This document shows positions 35,461 through 47,447 of a stretch of 64,000 nt of DNA, piece after piece. Within the stretch, counting starts at the first letter, position 1; every line of letters starts with the position of its first letter. The notes below the pieces were generated by a model. That model had not been told where the DNA came from and did no database searches. It saw nothing but the letters and a program-made list of their open reading frames with translations. A program made the translations under genes and the position numbers. The stretch comes from Leptoclinus maculatus (lineage: Eukaryota > Chordata > Actinopteri > Perciformes > Stichaeidae), in the NCBI GenBank assembly GCA_032191485.1, contig JAVDOI010000009.1, positions 19,014,343 to 19,078,342 on the forward strand, in the 5' to 3' direction.

Positions 35461-36517
35461 GGGTACTTCTCAAGTCTCTTAATTGTCGTTTCCTCTCTCC
35501 TCGATCCTCGCTTGAACCGGAAGTTGTTCTGCGCCGCCATATTGACGGCCTCTAATGTAGCTCGGAGGATCGAGGATGGAGGAGGGACCTCGGAGGAGCC
35601 ATGAGCGAGGACCCACGAGAACAGACTTCCAGGAAGTCTTTTAACGGGCGACACGCCCCCTCATTGTTCATCAGTGATGTGATTGGACGCTGCAGCTGAT
35701 CGGACTGACTGACTGGAGTTTAACACCAGAGTGAAGACAGATCACAGAATAAACTCTAGTTTATATTTGATTAGGTTTCTGATTCACCGTCTGGTTTAAA
35801 TATATGTTCATTGTAGGTCCGAACAACAAAAGGACCACAAACAACTTTCTTCATTTATTAGAAAGATTTGTGTTTTCATGATCTGATATTTCCCTCAATA
35901 ACTTTTATTATGGAAACAATTAAAGTCAGAGAGAGCTTTTTACATAATTTATCATCATTTCATTCAGTCACGTGAGGCTGATCATTCCTGAGTGTTTGAT
36001 GAGTTTTATCATTTAAGAGAAACAATAATCATATTCTGGGTTAATTAATAATGACGTCACAGTCACAATTTCAAAACATACAGACGCAAATAATTCATAA
36101 ATAAGACGATCGCATTCCGCCGGTAGAAATCGATCCTGAGCTTATAAACAGAACACAGGACACAGTTTGTTAACAGACTACAGAGAGACAACACCTCTAC
36201 ACTGATGATAACTGTGTGTCTTTATTAGTTACTATTATTAAGTACAGTGATCATGTGAACAGACACAGACTTCTCAAAAGTCTCTCCAGCTGTTAAAGCC
36301 GACTGACAGCTGATCTAGCTGTGATCAGCTGATCCTCCGTCATCAGAAACAGACGTCTCTTCACGTGACGCAACTGAGGAAATCTTAAAACATATTTCCT
36401 CGTTCCTCTCTCCTTGCATGGTTTCCTCCATGCATCCCTGGTGGGAGGGACTAAGACGCAAGGAAAGGACGCAAGTGAGGGAAACAGGGATGCAATTAAG
36501 AGACTTGAGAAGTACCC
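35461..36517. mobile_element. Non-autonomous TIR element, 1057 bp, TGA target duplication
   Basis: The ends GGGTACTTCTCAAGTCTCTT and its inverse are perfect for at least 25 bp. TGA flanks both sides (35458-35460, 36518-36520). The interior also pairs loosely near both ends (CCTCG/GAGGA-rich). No transposase is present. A 3-bp duplication points to a PIF/Harbinger-like superfamily, which is inference. Confidence 0.8.
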
Positions 36518-36520
36518 TGA

Positions 36521-37164
36521 GACTGAGAGCAGATCAGGGATCGGTTCTGAGTTCACTAGACATGTATGATGTAAATGTGTGAAATCTGTAACAAGTGTGG
36601 GTTTCTAGACTTTCACATCTGGACAGAATGCAGTTTTATTCCTTATCTTTAAAACCGGAGTGAAGTTTCTTCACTACTACTTTTGATAAAGAATTAAGGA
36701 CTCATAACTGTTGTTTCGACAGATCGGCTACATTGTGAGAAACTACAAATTGAGGGAATGAGGGTCTGAAAAGTCAAGAGTGGTGAACATTACTAAAGAC
36801 CAGCACTGTAAACATGTTCAAATAGAAAAAAAAGGTTGAATATAAAAGCTGTCATTACTAACTAAAAGGTGAATCATAGCACAGGTTACCAAATACCATG
36901 GCACTTTTAATGTTATTTCCACATTGAAAGTAAAAGTAAAGTGTGCTTTACTGTGCTGAGTACACTACTTGCATTTGAGAAACTTTCCTCGGGGTACCAG
37001 ACCTCACTGTCAGCTGCACATTAGGGCTATTTTACCATTTTAGTTGCATTACAAATAACATTTCATTGGGTTGAAGACAAAAATCTATACTGCTAGATAA
37101 CACAAGGGGTTGGTGACAAAACAGTTTTTTTATAACAAATAACAAAGAGAGAACACAGTAGTAG
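36521..37164. other. Intergenic, no gene seen
   Basis: AT-rich DNA between the TIR element and the presumed end of the galnt7 transcript. Confidence 0.5.
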
Positions 37165-38061
37165 TAGTAAAAATCAGGTCTTTTATTTGCTCAATCATCC
37201 ACTGTTCAGCCCATATTATTAAATTTCTGCTATAAGTTAGATATTTACATCATTCAAGGCCCTTCACAAAATTCACCATGATCTTCTTTACAAAGGAATC
37301 TATTTACATTGTACAAAACATTGCATACATGTTCATCCACACACCAAACCCTCTTTCCCTTGCAAAAACAAGCAATAACCCCCACACATTTTCTTCATTT
37401 GCTGTTTTCCCAAATATAAGTTGTGTATTTCTCACTGGTGTCATTCCCCACCCAACAACCCAGTGTATTTTATTCATTTTCACATAGTTATTCACAGACA
37501 ACTGGTCAGGTACTGAATTACTCATCAAGACTGTCAGTAAGGCAGGCAGTTCGTAAGTCCTCAGTCAGGCAGATCACTGTTAAAGATGAGCTCTCCTTGA
37601 AATTATCAAGTTTCTCGAAAGCATCTCAGTGTCTGTGGAAGTTGATGAAACAAAATTCAAGCCAATGGAAATATCAATAGAAGTAAATGGCAACCAATCG
37701 AATTGAACAAAATAAAGAACACTTTCTTTTAGTCATGCTATTGTGCATTTGAAAGCATCTTCTAGGTGGGATGGTGTCAGGCATGGAACACCAGGAATGG
37801 ACCTTGATATGGTTTTAGTGAAACCACTGCTTATTGTTTTATGAAGCCTTTTGTATTAGCTTCAAGCTAGAGGAGGTGACACTGACCGGCTTGTATCAAA
37901 AACACATTTTCTTTAAAAGGACAGTATCCGCTTGATATATCTGTAAACGTAAAGTATGGATGTATTTCTTGGTGTGTGTGTGTGTGTGTGTGTGTCCTCA
38001 TACAGTCCCCATGTTTCCCTCCGTGCTGCCAGTGGTTTTCTTTGTGCGAATTGTTAAGTCT
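37165..38061 (-). other. Probable 3' UTR of galnt7
   Basis: An AATAAA on the minus strand (revcomp of 37182-37187) would end the transcript near 37165, giving about 0.9 kb of 3' UTR. A TG run at 37974-37995 lies within it. Confidence 0.6.
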
Positions 38062-41000
38062 TCAGACAGCGACTATGTTGTTCATCTCCCATTTCTGAGT
38101 GGTTTTACTGTTGTCACAGTCTGATATGAAGACTTTGTGGAGCAGGTCGGAGCGGTCCAGACATTTCCCTGTTGGGATCAGACAGAACATTACTATTAAT
38201 GCTTGTTACAGGGTTTGAGAAGCCTCTCCTCTCATATGGATTGCTGGAAGTGACTCTTATCCAATGGAGGTTTTGTGGTCCAATATAGATCTGTTTAGAG
38301 GTATGTTCTTTTCCAGCCTAGCAGTTGCAGCGTGTGAGCGAACGCGGCTGGGCTCAATCGCTGATTAGTGCCATGGTGGTTAAGAGGCTGGGAGATCCAG
38401 ACAGACAACCATGTGGGCCACGTACAAGCTGTGAGTGTTGGTGTGGGGTTCTCCTCTGTTCAAGCCGTTTGGTTAAAGTGGTTTTAAAGTTGCTGCACCC
38501 TCATCATTAAAGTAGATTAAGGTATTTCTGTTGGAGGCTGGGAACCACACCTCCGCGACAACGCTGTGAGTCGGGATGGGTTTATCAGCTGTAACCAACG
38601 GATAAGCGCAGTGCAGAGCGGCAGCCTTGAGCATGCCAGTGGGGCACAACAGAGACACTCACATGCACTAGCATGCATGCACGTCTGGCCCGGCTAGAGA
38701 AGCTCGGATTACAACACACACAGCAGGAGAGCGACTTCCTTCTCTGCTCAGGTAGACATTACTCCTCTATATCTTTACATAGAAAATAGTTGTTTGCTCC
38801 AATATCAATGCTCTGAATTTGGATTTAGCACCTGTTCTGTTTTTATACATTCTGTTTTCTTGCCACCCCAGCTTCCTGAGTGATCTTGTTTAGTGATTCA
38901 ACTAGCACCAATACAATTATTTTAGTTTACAAGGCTCCCTTAAAATTGGTTATTAATAGTTGTATCCACATGACAGTATGTAGTGAGCAAGACATTTTAC
39001 AGTTGAAAAATAACCTTGTCAAGTTCAAAACACACAGTATATACCAGCAAACTGTAAACAGTAAACTACACTGAATTTAATTTAGTATCAAGAAAAACTG
39101 CAAACAACAACACAAATATATTAAACTTGAGAAAAGAAAAACACTCATAAACTACACTAAATTTCTTCAAATAAATCTTCTTGTTATTTATTGTCCGATA
39201 CTGATATATCTGTGCTCAGCTAATTTTGTCCGATAATATCGTCACTAGTTAAAGAGGCTGAAAACACAACGACTGTAAATTGTGCCTGAGCAGCCAGCTC
39301 GTGCTTTCTGCTCTGTCTGATCAGATTGCAGTACTTATGTACTAACCTAAGCAAAAGTACTACAGACAACACTGGTAGTGTGACACCATCAGTGACGGGT
39401 AGTTTTCAGAGTGTGTGCAAGCTACTGTAGAAGTTTGATAAAACTTTATTCAAATGAAGGCTTCCTAATCTTCCTTCCACTTGTCACATGACGGTTTGCG
39501 TGATGACAATGAATCACTGAGTGAGAAATCTGTGGTCCGTGTTAAAAAAGTGCAGATATTTACCTGTTGTTAATTGAGTGAACCGATGGAGATCCTGGAA
39601 AGAGAGAGAGAGAGAGTGGGTGAATTCTTCTTCATTCCAATACTTTCTACTTTCTAACTAGTCTGTCTCAGATTCATCAGTGTGCTCTCATCCTTTCCTG
39701 TTTGCACACACTGGTGAGTAGAGCGAGGTCAAATACAAGCACTGAAGAGACGTTTTGTTTTGATCAGTAGTCTGTGTTTGTCTGTGTCTCACCTTGAAGT
39801 ACTTCCACTCATTGTGTTGATTCTGATCACAGTGTGTGATGATGACAGCGGAGTTATCACCTCCTCTCGTCAGGCACTGGTCATACTGCATCAACTGGTT
39901 GGCTTCATTGATACGGAACAACTACACACACACGCATACACACAGTTTACACTGCAGTAATTAACATATCACAGACTCAAGTACTATAATTTAAAACCGT
40001 GTCTGACTAAAACAACTACTACTACAGTACAATAATTAGTTTTGAGAGTTAAAACCAGGAAGGCAAAAGCAAAAGCTGATTTCTAACGGAGCATGGCAAC
40101 TTACGATATGGGCAGAATAAGAAAAACTACTTCTTCACTGAGGGACGTGGAGTCCAATCGTCCTAAAGTAAGTAAATCAGACAGGGCTGCATATTGTTTG
40201 TTTATTCTCTGGCCGACACGCTCATCAAAGACCAAACCGAACCAGATCAAGACCGTCTCCATCTGGACTGAACAGAGCAACAGGAGACAATGCAACACAG
40301 CACATGAGGTGTGTGTGTGTGTGTGTTTTATTACCTGGTTGCCCCCCATCCTGTGGCATGGTCCTATTTCCACATTGCCCCCATTGGTGTGTCCCATACT
40401 GTCAATACAGTAACTTGTCTCAAAGCCTCGAATCTACGCAGACACAGACAGGATGCACATCCACAACCTTAAAACACAGGATACTTCACAAAATGGTTCA
40501 AACGAGCTGTCGAACAACCATGAAAGAAACAGAAACACGTGTGTGTGTGTGTGTGTGTGTGTGTAAGCCTACCTCCCCCCATTCTACATTTTTAGGAGGC
40601 AGAGGGTAGTGCTGTGGAATGTCATATGCTATTTCCTCCATGAACCACTTGAAGCTCTTGCATCGATGTTCCTCCCTGACAAAACAATTCAGCCAACAAA
40701 CAGTAAACCATTAATCCACAACCAGTGAGTTTACAGTTTCACTTCATTTCATAACAAATTCTAAAAATAGAGGAATGAATGTTCATCTTATTTGAAATGT
40801 TGAGAATCTTTAGTGTCTATAGTTGAATTTATGCTGAAGACGTCTTTTTAAATGCATAAATAAAAGACTATAAAGAGTATCTGAATAAAAATCCACTATG
40901 ACCAATTCCACACTTGACATGAACAGGAAAACTAAAACAACTAGAAATTCCTGTATGCGTGTACATTTCTCTTCTGAAACAGACACATTTGGATCATTTG

Positions 41001-44000
41001 ATTCCCTGCAATACACTAACAGCACTTATATTGCAGACATAAAACAATTCCTGAAACTGCGCTTTTAGACAATTTTCCAAGTTCATTCCATTTCACAGGT
41101 GAGTCTTGGCTGTACAACATCAATTTTGAGGTATGTCAGGTTTTCTGCAATAAATGTATATGAAAAGAAAAAGATGCACGTCAACAACACCTCATCTATC
41201 TGTGACACTCGTGTTTTGAAAATGTAGCAAAAACATATAAACTTTGGTCATAGCGCTGACACAATTAATTAAAATAAAGTTGAAGTTGCTTTTTTAAAAA
41301 GGTTTTCGGTCACAGAAACTCTAATTTGGACAGAGCATTTCCAGCAGCATGTGCTTCTCAGCTCAGGGACAGCAACATTCCCAGGGAAAAGAAGCCACTG
41401 CATTGACTGCTTTGCAGCCTTTTTGCAGCACTTGGACATTGACTACGACAACTCCCACCCTTTGATCCAATAGCCAATAGATTTGAAATTACATTTTTAC
41501 TTTCTTACAGTGTGATATCTCGATAACTTTTGTCTGGAACAGCCTAGAAATCAGACAGTGTAGAGGGGCTTTAAGGTGGGTAACTAGTGGTACAATTCAG
41601 TGTTGGAAAAGTGAAAGCAAGTGAGACAAAAGAATACAAGTCTAACCATAATAATACAAAGTATGCATATTTTGTTGTATGTTTGTCATACCTGAAGCGT
41701 TTAAGGTCACTGATGTCTCCGTAGGCTAGAGTGAGAGTTTCAGGACGGCTGGCATAGAAGTAGTCCTTATAGTCATCCCACCATGTCTCCACCACACGGA
41801 CATAGTTCTGTAGACACACATGTATTATACTTAATATGACATAAAACATATTTTTGCATTCTGAGCTATAATATAATGCTGATTTTTGTCTGCTGTAATA
41901 ACCGAATAAATCTAGGACGGACAATATACAAAATGTTACCGTACAATTGATTAGTGGGTCTAAAACCGCACACCTGGGTCCAGATGAATAAACAATGCAT
42001 ATGCACAAAAAACGCCATTTACCACAAAAACTGGGATTTATAATGGAAGAATGTAACGGTAAATAGACTGTACTTGTATAGTTCTTTTCTAGTCTTCCAA
42101 CCACTCAAAGCGCTTTAACGCTTACATGTCTACATGTCATCCCATTTGGGGCAACCGTGGCTCACTGGGTTAAGAGGGTAACCGCAAGGTCGACGGTTCG
42201 ATCCTTGGCTGGGGCGTGTCATGTGTCGAAGTGTCCCTGAGCAAGACACTGAACCCCTAACGGCTCCCCGGGCGCCTGTCACAGGCAGCCCACTGCTCCC
42301 TATATACAGGATGGGTCAAATGCAGACAAATTTCCCCCTTACAGGGATAAATATAGTATAAAAATGATGACGGAGGCTGCCGTGCAAGGTGTGAAGTCTG
42401 TTTTGATACAAGCGCCGTAAACTTAACAGCCAATTACTTTTAATTACTGTTAGGTCGAAAGACCAGTGGAGCAGGTACTAGTGGAAAAGCAGGTAGAGGT
42501 AGTACGCAATATATGCAAACGGTGTAGTTAAGGGCATGTCTGCAGCCATTTTGTGATCAACTGTGGTGGAAATGAGGGATGTGCATTTACGCCCATTTCC
42601 ACAATGAACATAATTTATAAAATAGAAACATGCTTACACACAGCTTTATAAATCTGATAAAACGAATGCAAGTGCACATTTCTGTCTTTGAAGTTTACAG
42701 AGTTTACAGATCAAAGCATGAGTCACTCTACCTTCAGAGTGGGTGACGATCCAACATGTGCAGGTGGAGGGTTGCCTTGCCATCCCTGCAGTCTGTAGAT
42801 ATGTCCGATACGAGAGCAGGGTACAAAGAGCAGCTGGCCACCACACTGCCAGATCTACATAAGAACAGAAATAATATATATATAAAAAGGTGAATATTGG
42901 TCTAAATGCTTAAATGGGTATGTGGACGTTCAGCCTCAGTCTGTATAAAACTGGCCTATTCCATGTCTACCTTATATGATATTTCAAAATTCTCGCCTCC
43001 CCATATCTGCAGTCCTGGATCATACAGGCCCAGCTCAAAGAAGAAGTCTCTCTCTATAGCAAAGAGACCACCCGCCATTGCTGGAGACCTGCAGTTATAG
43101 AAACAGACAGACACATCCACATCCAGAAACAGACACGTGCTCAACAGGTGCATCACTAGCCGTGTTTCCATTCAATTGTCAAGCGAAGAAGACAACGAAA
43201 TGCACATTTCCATCAAATGGTTTACAGCGAATAGACGAAGTTGGAGCTATAGGCTACAAAAGGTTGTAATCCACCAGTAAACAGAGTGGAAGAAGTAGAA
43301 GTTGTGAACCAGAAACAAAACGAGTCTGCTTGGCCCTTTGTACGATAGAAAAATGGAGAGAGGTCTTTGGGAATTTCTTTCTATTGGGCAAGTTTTCATT
43401 TTTCTTTCATGCCAACTAGTATTGACTATGTGTAATGCTGTCCAGAGACAAAGACAAATATTTACACATGAATATCTGAGAAGATGCCGACGGCAGAAAC
43501 AGACGATCAGTCTTTAGTCTTAAGTGAGTTACATGTTCTCTATGTCGGAATTTATTCGACAAATGCATTTCTGTAATCTATTTAGTGTATCAACTTTTTT
43601 CCGACAAAGGCAAAAACCATCTTAAGAGAGCGTAAAAAACGTTTCCGCAACTGAGGAAGTTTTGTAGAATTTTTGCTGTTTCCGTAAAACTTTTGTAATG
43701 CAATACTTCAAAATGTGCATAAAGATATGTGAATGGAAACACGGCTATTGTGTAGCTCACACTCAATTCAATTCATTTTTGTATAGCCTCAATATAACTC
43801 AAGGTTACTGTGTCATTATCTATTCTTTTAAGGTTGGTCTGAAAATCACACATAATTCAGTTAGTTTCTGTCTAAACTTTGGCATCTACATTGCCTTTAA
43901 TCAAAGGTGCGTAATTCTATATTCAGCGCATGTTTATGATTGAGGGATTGACCTCCACATGGCTCTCAAACAAAGAGATGTCGGCATGGCAAAGGCTGAA

Positions 44001-46056
44001 CCGATGGCTATCAACAAACAGTGCTAACAGCACAAACGGCAGCAACAGTGTTGGCAGAGCCGTGTTTACCTGGGGAGGAAACAGACGGTGGGTGCTATGC
44101 TTCTGTCACTACAATGTTGACCAGGACTTTGACTTCCTTGTCTGCTCAGGGCGACATCACTTCACTTGTCTTGTCTTTACATAGCTAATACTTGTTTGGT
44201 GCTATATTAATGCTCTGAATATAAAATGTAGCACCTTTAAAGCACACTCAGTCATTTACAGTATTAATAACAACACAGAGAACATTACAGGCTGACGAGG
44301 AAACAAAGTCTTTACACAATAACAAATTAGTGGAAGCAAAGTGGAGGAAAAAAGACTGACAGGACACGATGAATGAAAGTGATTGGGGGGAAGGTGGGGG
44401 TGATGTTGCCCCAGTCCGAACCCGAATCACACCAGAAGTTCCCCTGTAGACCCGACAAAATGTCCCAACACAAACTCATCACTCCCTCTGCTTTTAGACC
44501 CAATCTTTTCTCACTGAAGACGATGCCGTAGAGGTAGATTCCCAGACTCCCAAAAACCAGAGTTGATTTGGTAAGTTGATTTGGTCAATTACTGTAGTTA
44601 CAGCAAAAACATCACAAAGTCAAATTTGGAGTAAAAGACGTACGAGAGTAAATCCCACTAAATGAAACAAACGGGGCGAAACATTGAAGCACAGGCAGTC
44701 AGTGGACAGAACAGCAGTAAGCTACTCCCCATCAGAGCAATTCCATAGTTTGGGTTTAGTTAGTTAGTTGTGATATGCAGTAAGGGTTAGACTCATTATA
44801 TATTTGATATATTTAAAGTTCTCCAAATGTAAATATCTAAAGAGAGCAGTTCTGCTGAGATGAGTTGGTGTTCTGTATTTTCATCGCTCTGGTTTAGATT
44901 AGCATTTCTAAATTAAGTTAGTTGAGGTAGTGATAGTCTTTTTGGTTTGGTTTTCTGTACCTATATGGCTCAGTCTGAGTTTTTCTGAGTTTTTTTTCTG
45001 CTTCTCCCAGAGGTACTCTCTTCCAGAGCATGCTCCAATCCCAGGCTCCTCTAGCGAAGCCGTCCTCGTCTCCTCCACCCTGGGGCTCGACGGTGAACTT
45101 CTGGCCGTGGACGGAGTCGATCATAGGCACGGTACACACCGTTCTGACAGAGTGGGGGTGGGGTCATGCATACAAGATACATGGGGGGGGGGGAGAGGTG
45201 TAGGGGTGGTGTACATGAAGGAAAATACGGACAGCAGTGCCAGTCAAAGACACAAAGACACAAAGACATTGGGTGGGGTGTCGGAGACCAAGACAGAGCG
45301 AGACACAGTGGAAAATAGAACAGGTGGGATGAAGAGATGGGAGATGGAGAAAACAAACAGAACAGGGATGAGTGTTAGCATGCTGGCTGTGGTGAATGTA
45401 CCGGTAGGGCTGGGTGGTATGTTTTCTCTGGGCCTTCTCTCGCTGGCTAAGCGGTACTCTCTTCCAGAGCAAGCTCCAATCCCAAGCTCCTCTAGCCAGG
45501 CCGTCCTCATCTCCACCTTGCTGGGGCTCCATAGTGTACTCATTACCATCTATATAGTCTATCAGTGGTACTGTACATACTGTCCTACAAACACACACAC
45601 AAAGACAGACACACACATAAACCGTTGTCTGTATTGGGCTGATTGCCCTGTTCAAAATGTTGAAGCTGTGAGTTTTACAGCTGAGATATGGAGCAAAGAT
45701 CACATTAACTGAATATTTTCCATCATTGACAATTTTTTTTTTAACAATGACAGAAAAATCTGAAGGCCGTCCGTCATTTGGACGAACTGGAGGACCAGTA
45801 GTTGGACTTGGACCACTACGGGTCACTGTGCAGTGCCGGTGCAACTGCGCCACAAGGGCAGAAGGAGCACATGCTGCAGGATTTCCTCCCTGCGGAGTAA
45901 CAGCTTGCAGGATCGGGAAATCCTACCTCCAGAGAGTCTGGTGATTCCATCATTTTCAAAATTCAACGTCTTAATCCATATTTGTTGGAAATTTAGCCTT
46001 TCAAAAACAACATTTTTTCCTGCAATCAAAAACCTGTTTGCTCTCCCACTTGCTGC

Positions 46057-46093
<37 letters not shown>

Positions 46094-47378
46094 GGAGGCT
46101 CGCAGCTTCGAAAGCTTCATTCAAAAAGCACAATAAGAGGTTTGAATGTAATATACAAAGCTAGCGGACTGTGAAGAGATAATTTGACAAAAAGTCTACT
46201 GGATAAGAAACACAGACTCCACCTTTAACTAGGCCTATGTGTTATTATCATTTAAAAAAAAATTAATTAAAATGACGTATAATAATAGATTATGACGGAA
46301 TCTTTATACTGTATGCATGGTACAGACTCCTGCAGCAACAGTGTTAGCTGTAACACTGTTACAGCTGAAAGCAGAAGCTAATTTAATGCAGTGAAACATC
46401 TGGAACAATTGATGGACATGTACACATCTGTAAAATAAAAGCAACCCATAAATCTCTACCACTGGATCAAGACAGAAAAGAAACACTAAATTGTGATAAT
46501 TATGTATGTGAATGAGCTGCACACAGTGAGCCTTTAGTTTAGAATAAAGGTAAGAGCACAGATCTGGATATTCAAGTACAGATATCAAAATAGGACATGA
46601 AGAAGGATGTGGTGCGTAAAAGCTGCCATGTGCATGCACCAACAGTGGATTACTGAAAATCTGTATAGAGAAATGGTAGCATAAAAATGTTTGAGCAATG
46701 TTCCCTGTTTAGATCATAACATACTGCCGATCCATAAAAACTACAAAATGTATAAGGAAAGATGAGTTAAAATGTAATAGATAGAATGCAATTGAGTAAT
46801 AAATAATCTCTGATGGATGTCGGCCAATCTTTATAAAGTCAGAAGTCATTGACAGCCATTATCATGTGTGTGACGCCCAACAGGTGTGTGAGTGTGTTAC
46901 CTGTCTTTTGAAATAGGGGCAACCAATGGACCATACCAGTTGATTCCAACCTCGCAATGAGCATCCAGGTAGATCAGCACCTAGGAAACAAACACACACA
47001 AACACTTGGATGTCTGTGTTCCTTTGTTTGATGAGAATGTCATGGTGTCAGTCTGATCAAAACTACCAGCTGTTGATTAGTGTTTCACACCTAGTATAAG
47101 CTGAGGGCCCAACGTTAGAAACTGTATCTGGAATATTGTAATACAAACTCATTTTGAAGGTCGACCCACTGATTACAAGTGAAATATTCACACACTAGTA
47201 GTGACAGTAGTTGTGGTAGGAGCAGCAGAAGCATCATGATGGGATACCTGTCCTTTAGTGGCCTTGTTGGCTCCGATACTCCTGGCCTGGATCAGTCCTT
47301 CTCTCTTCTCATTTCTGAAGAGTTTTACAAGGCCGTTCCATTGTTTGATGTACTCCTCCAAGCGCTCCTTTAGATGGG

Positions 47379-47447
<69 letters not shown>

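Noticed and set aside
42148..42350. Possible tRNA gene
   Set aside because: Box A and B are present, but the continuation is a known type of SINE body and the cloverleaf is incomplete.
44930..45712. 260-codon plus-strand frame over the galnt7 exon pair
   Set aside because: It is the antisense shadow of two conserved exons plus the intron between them.
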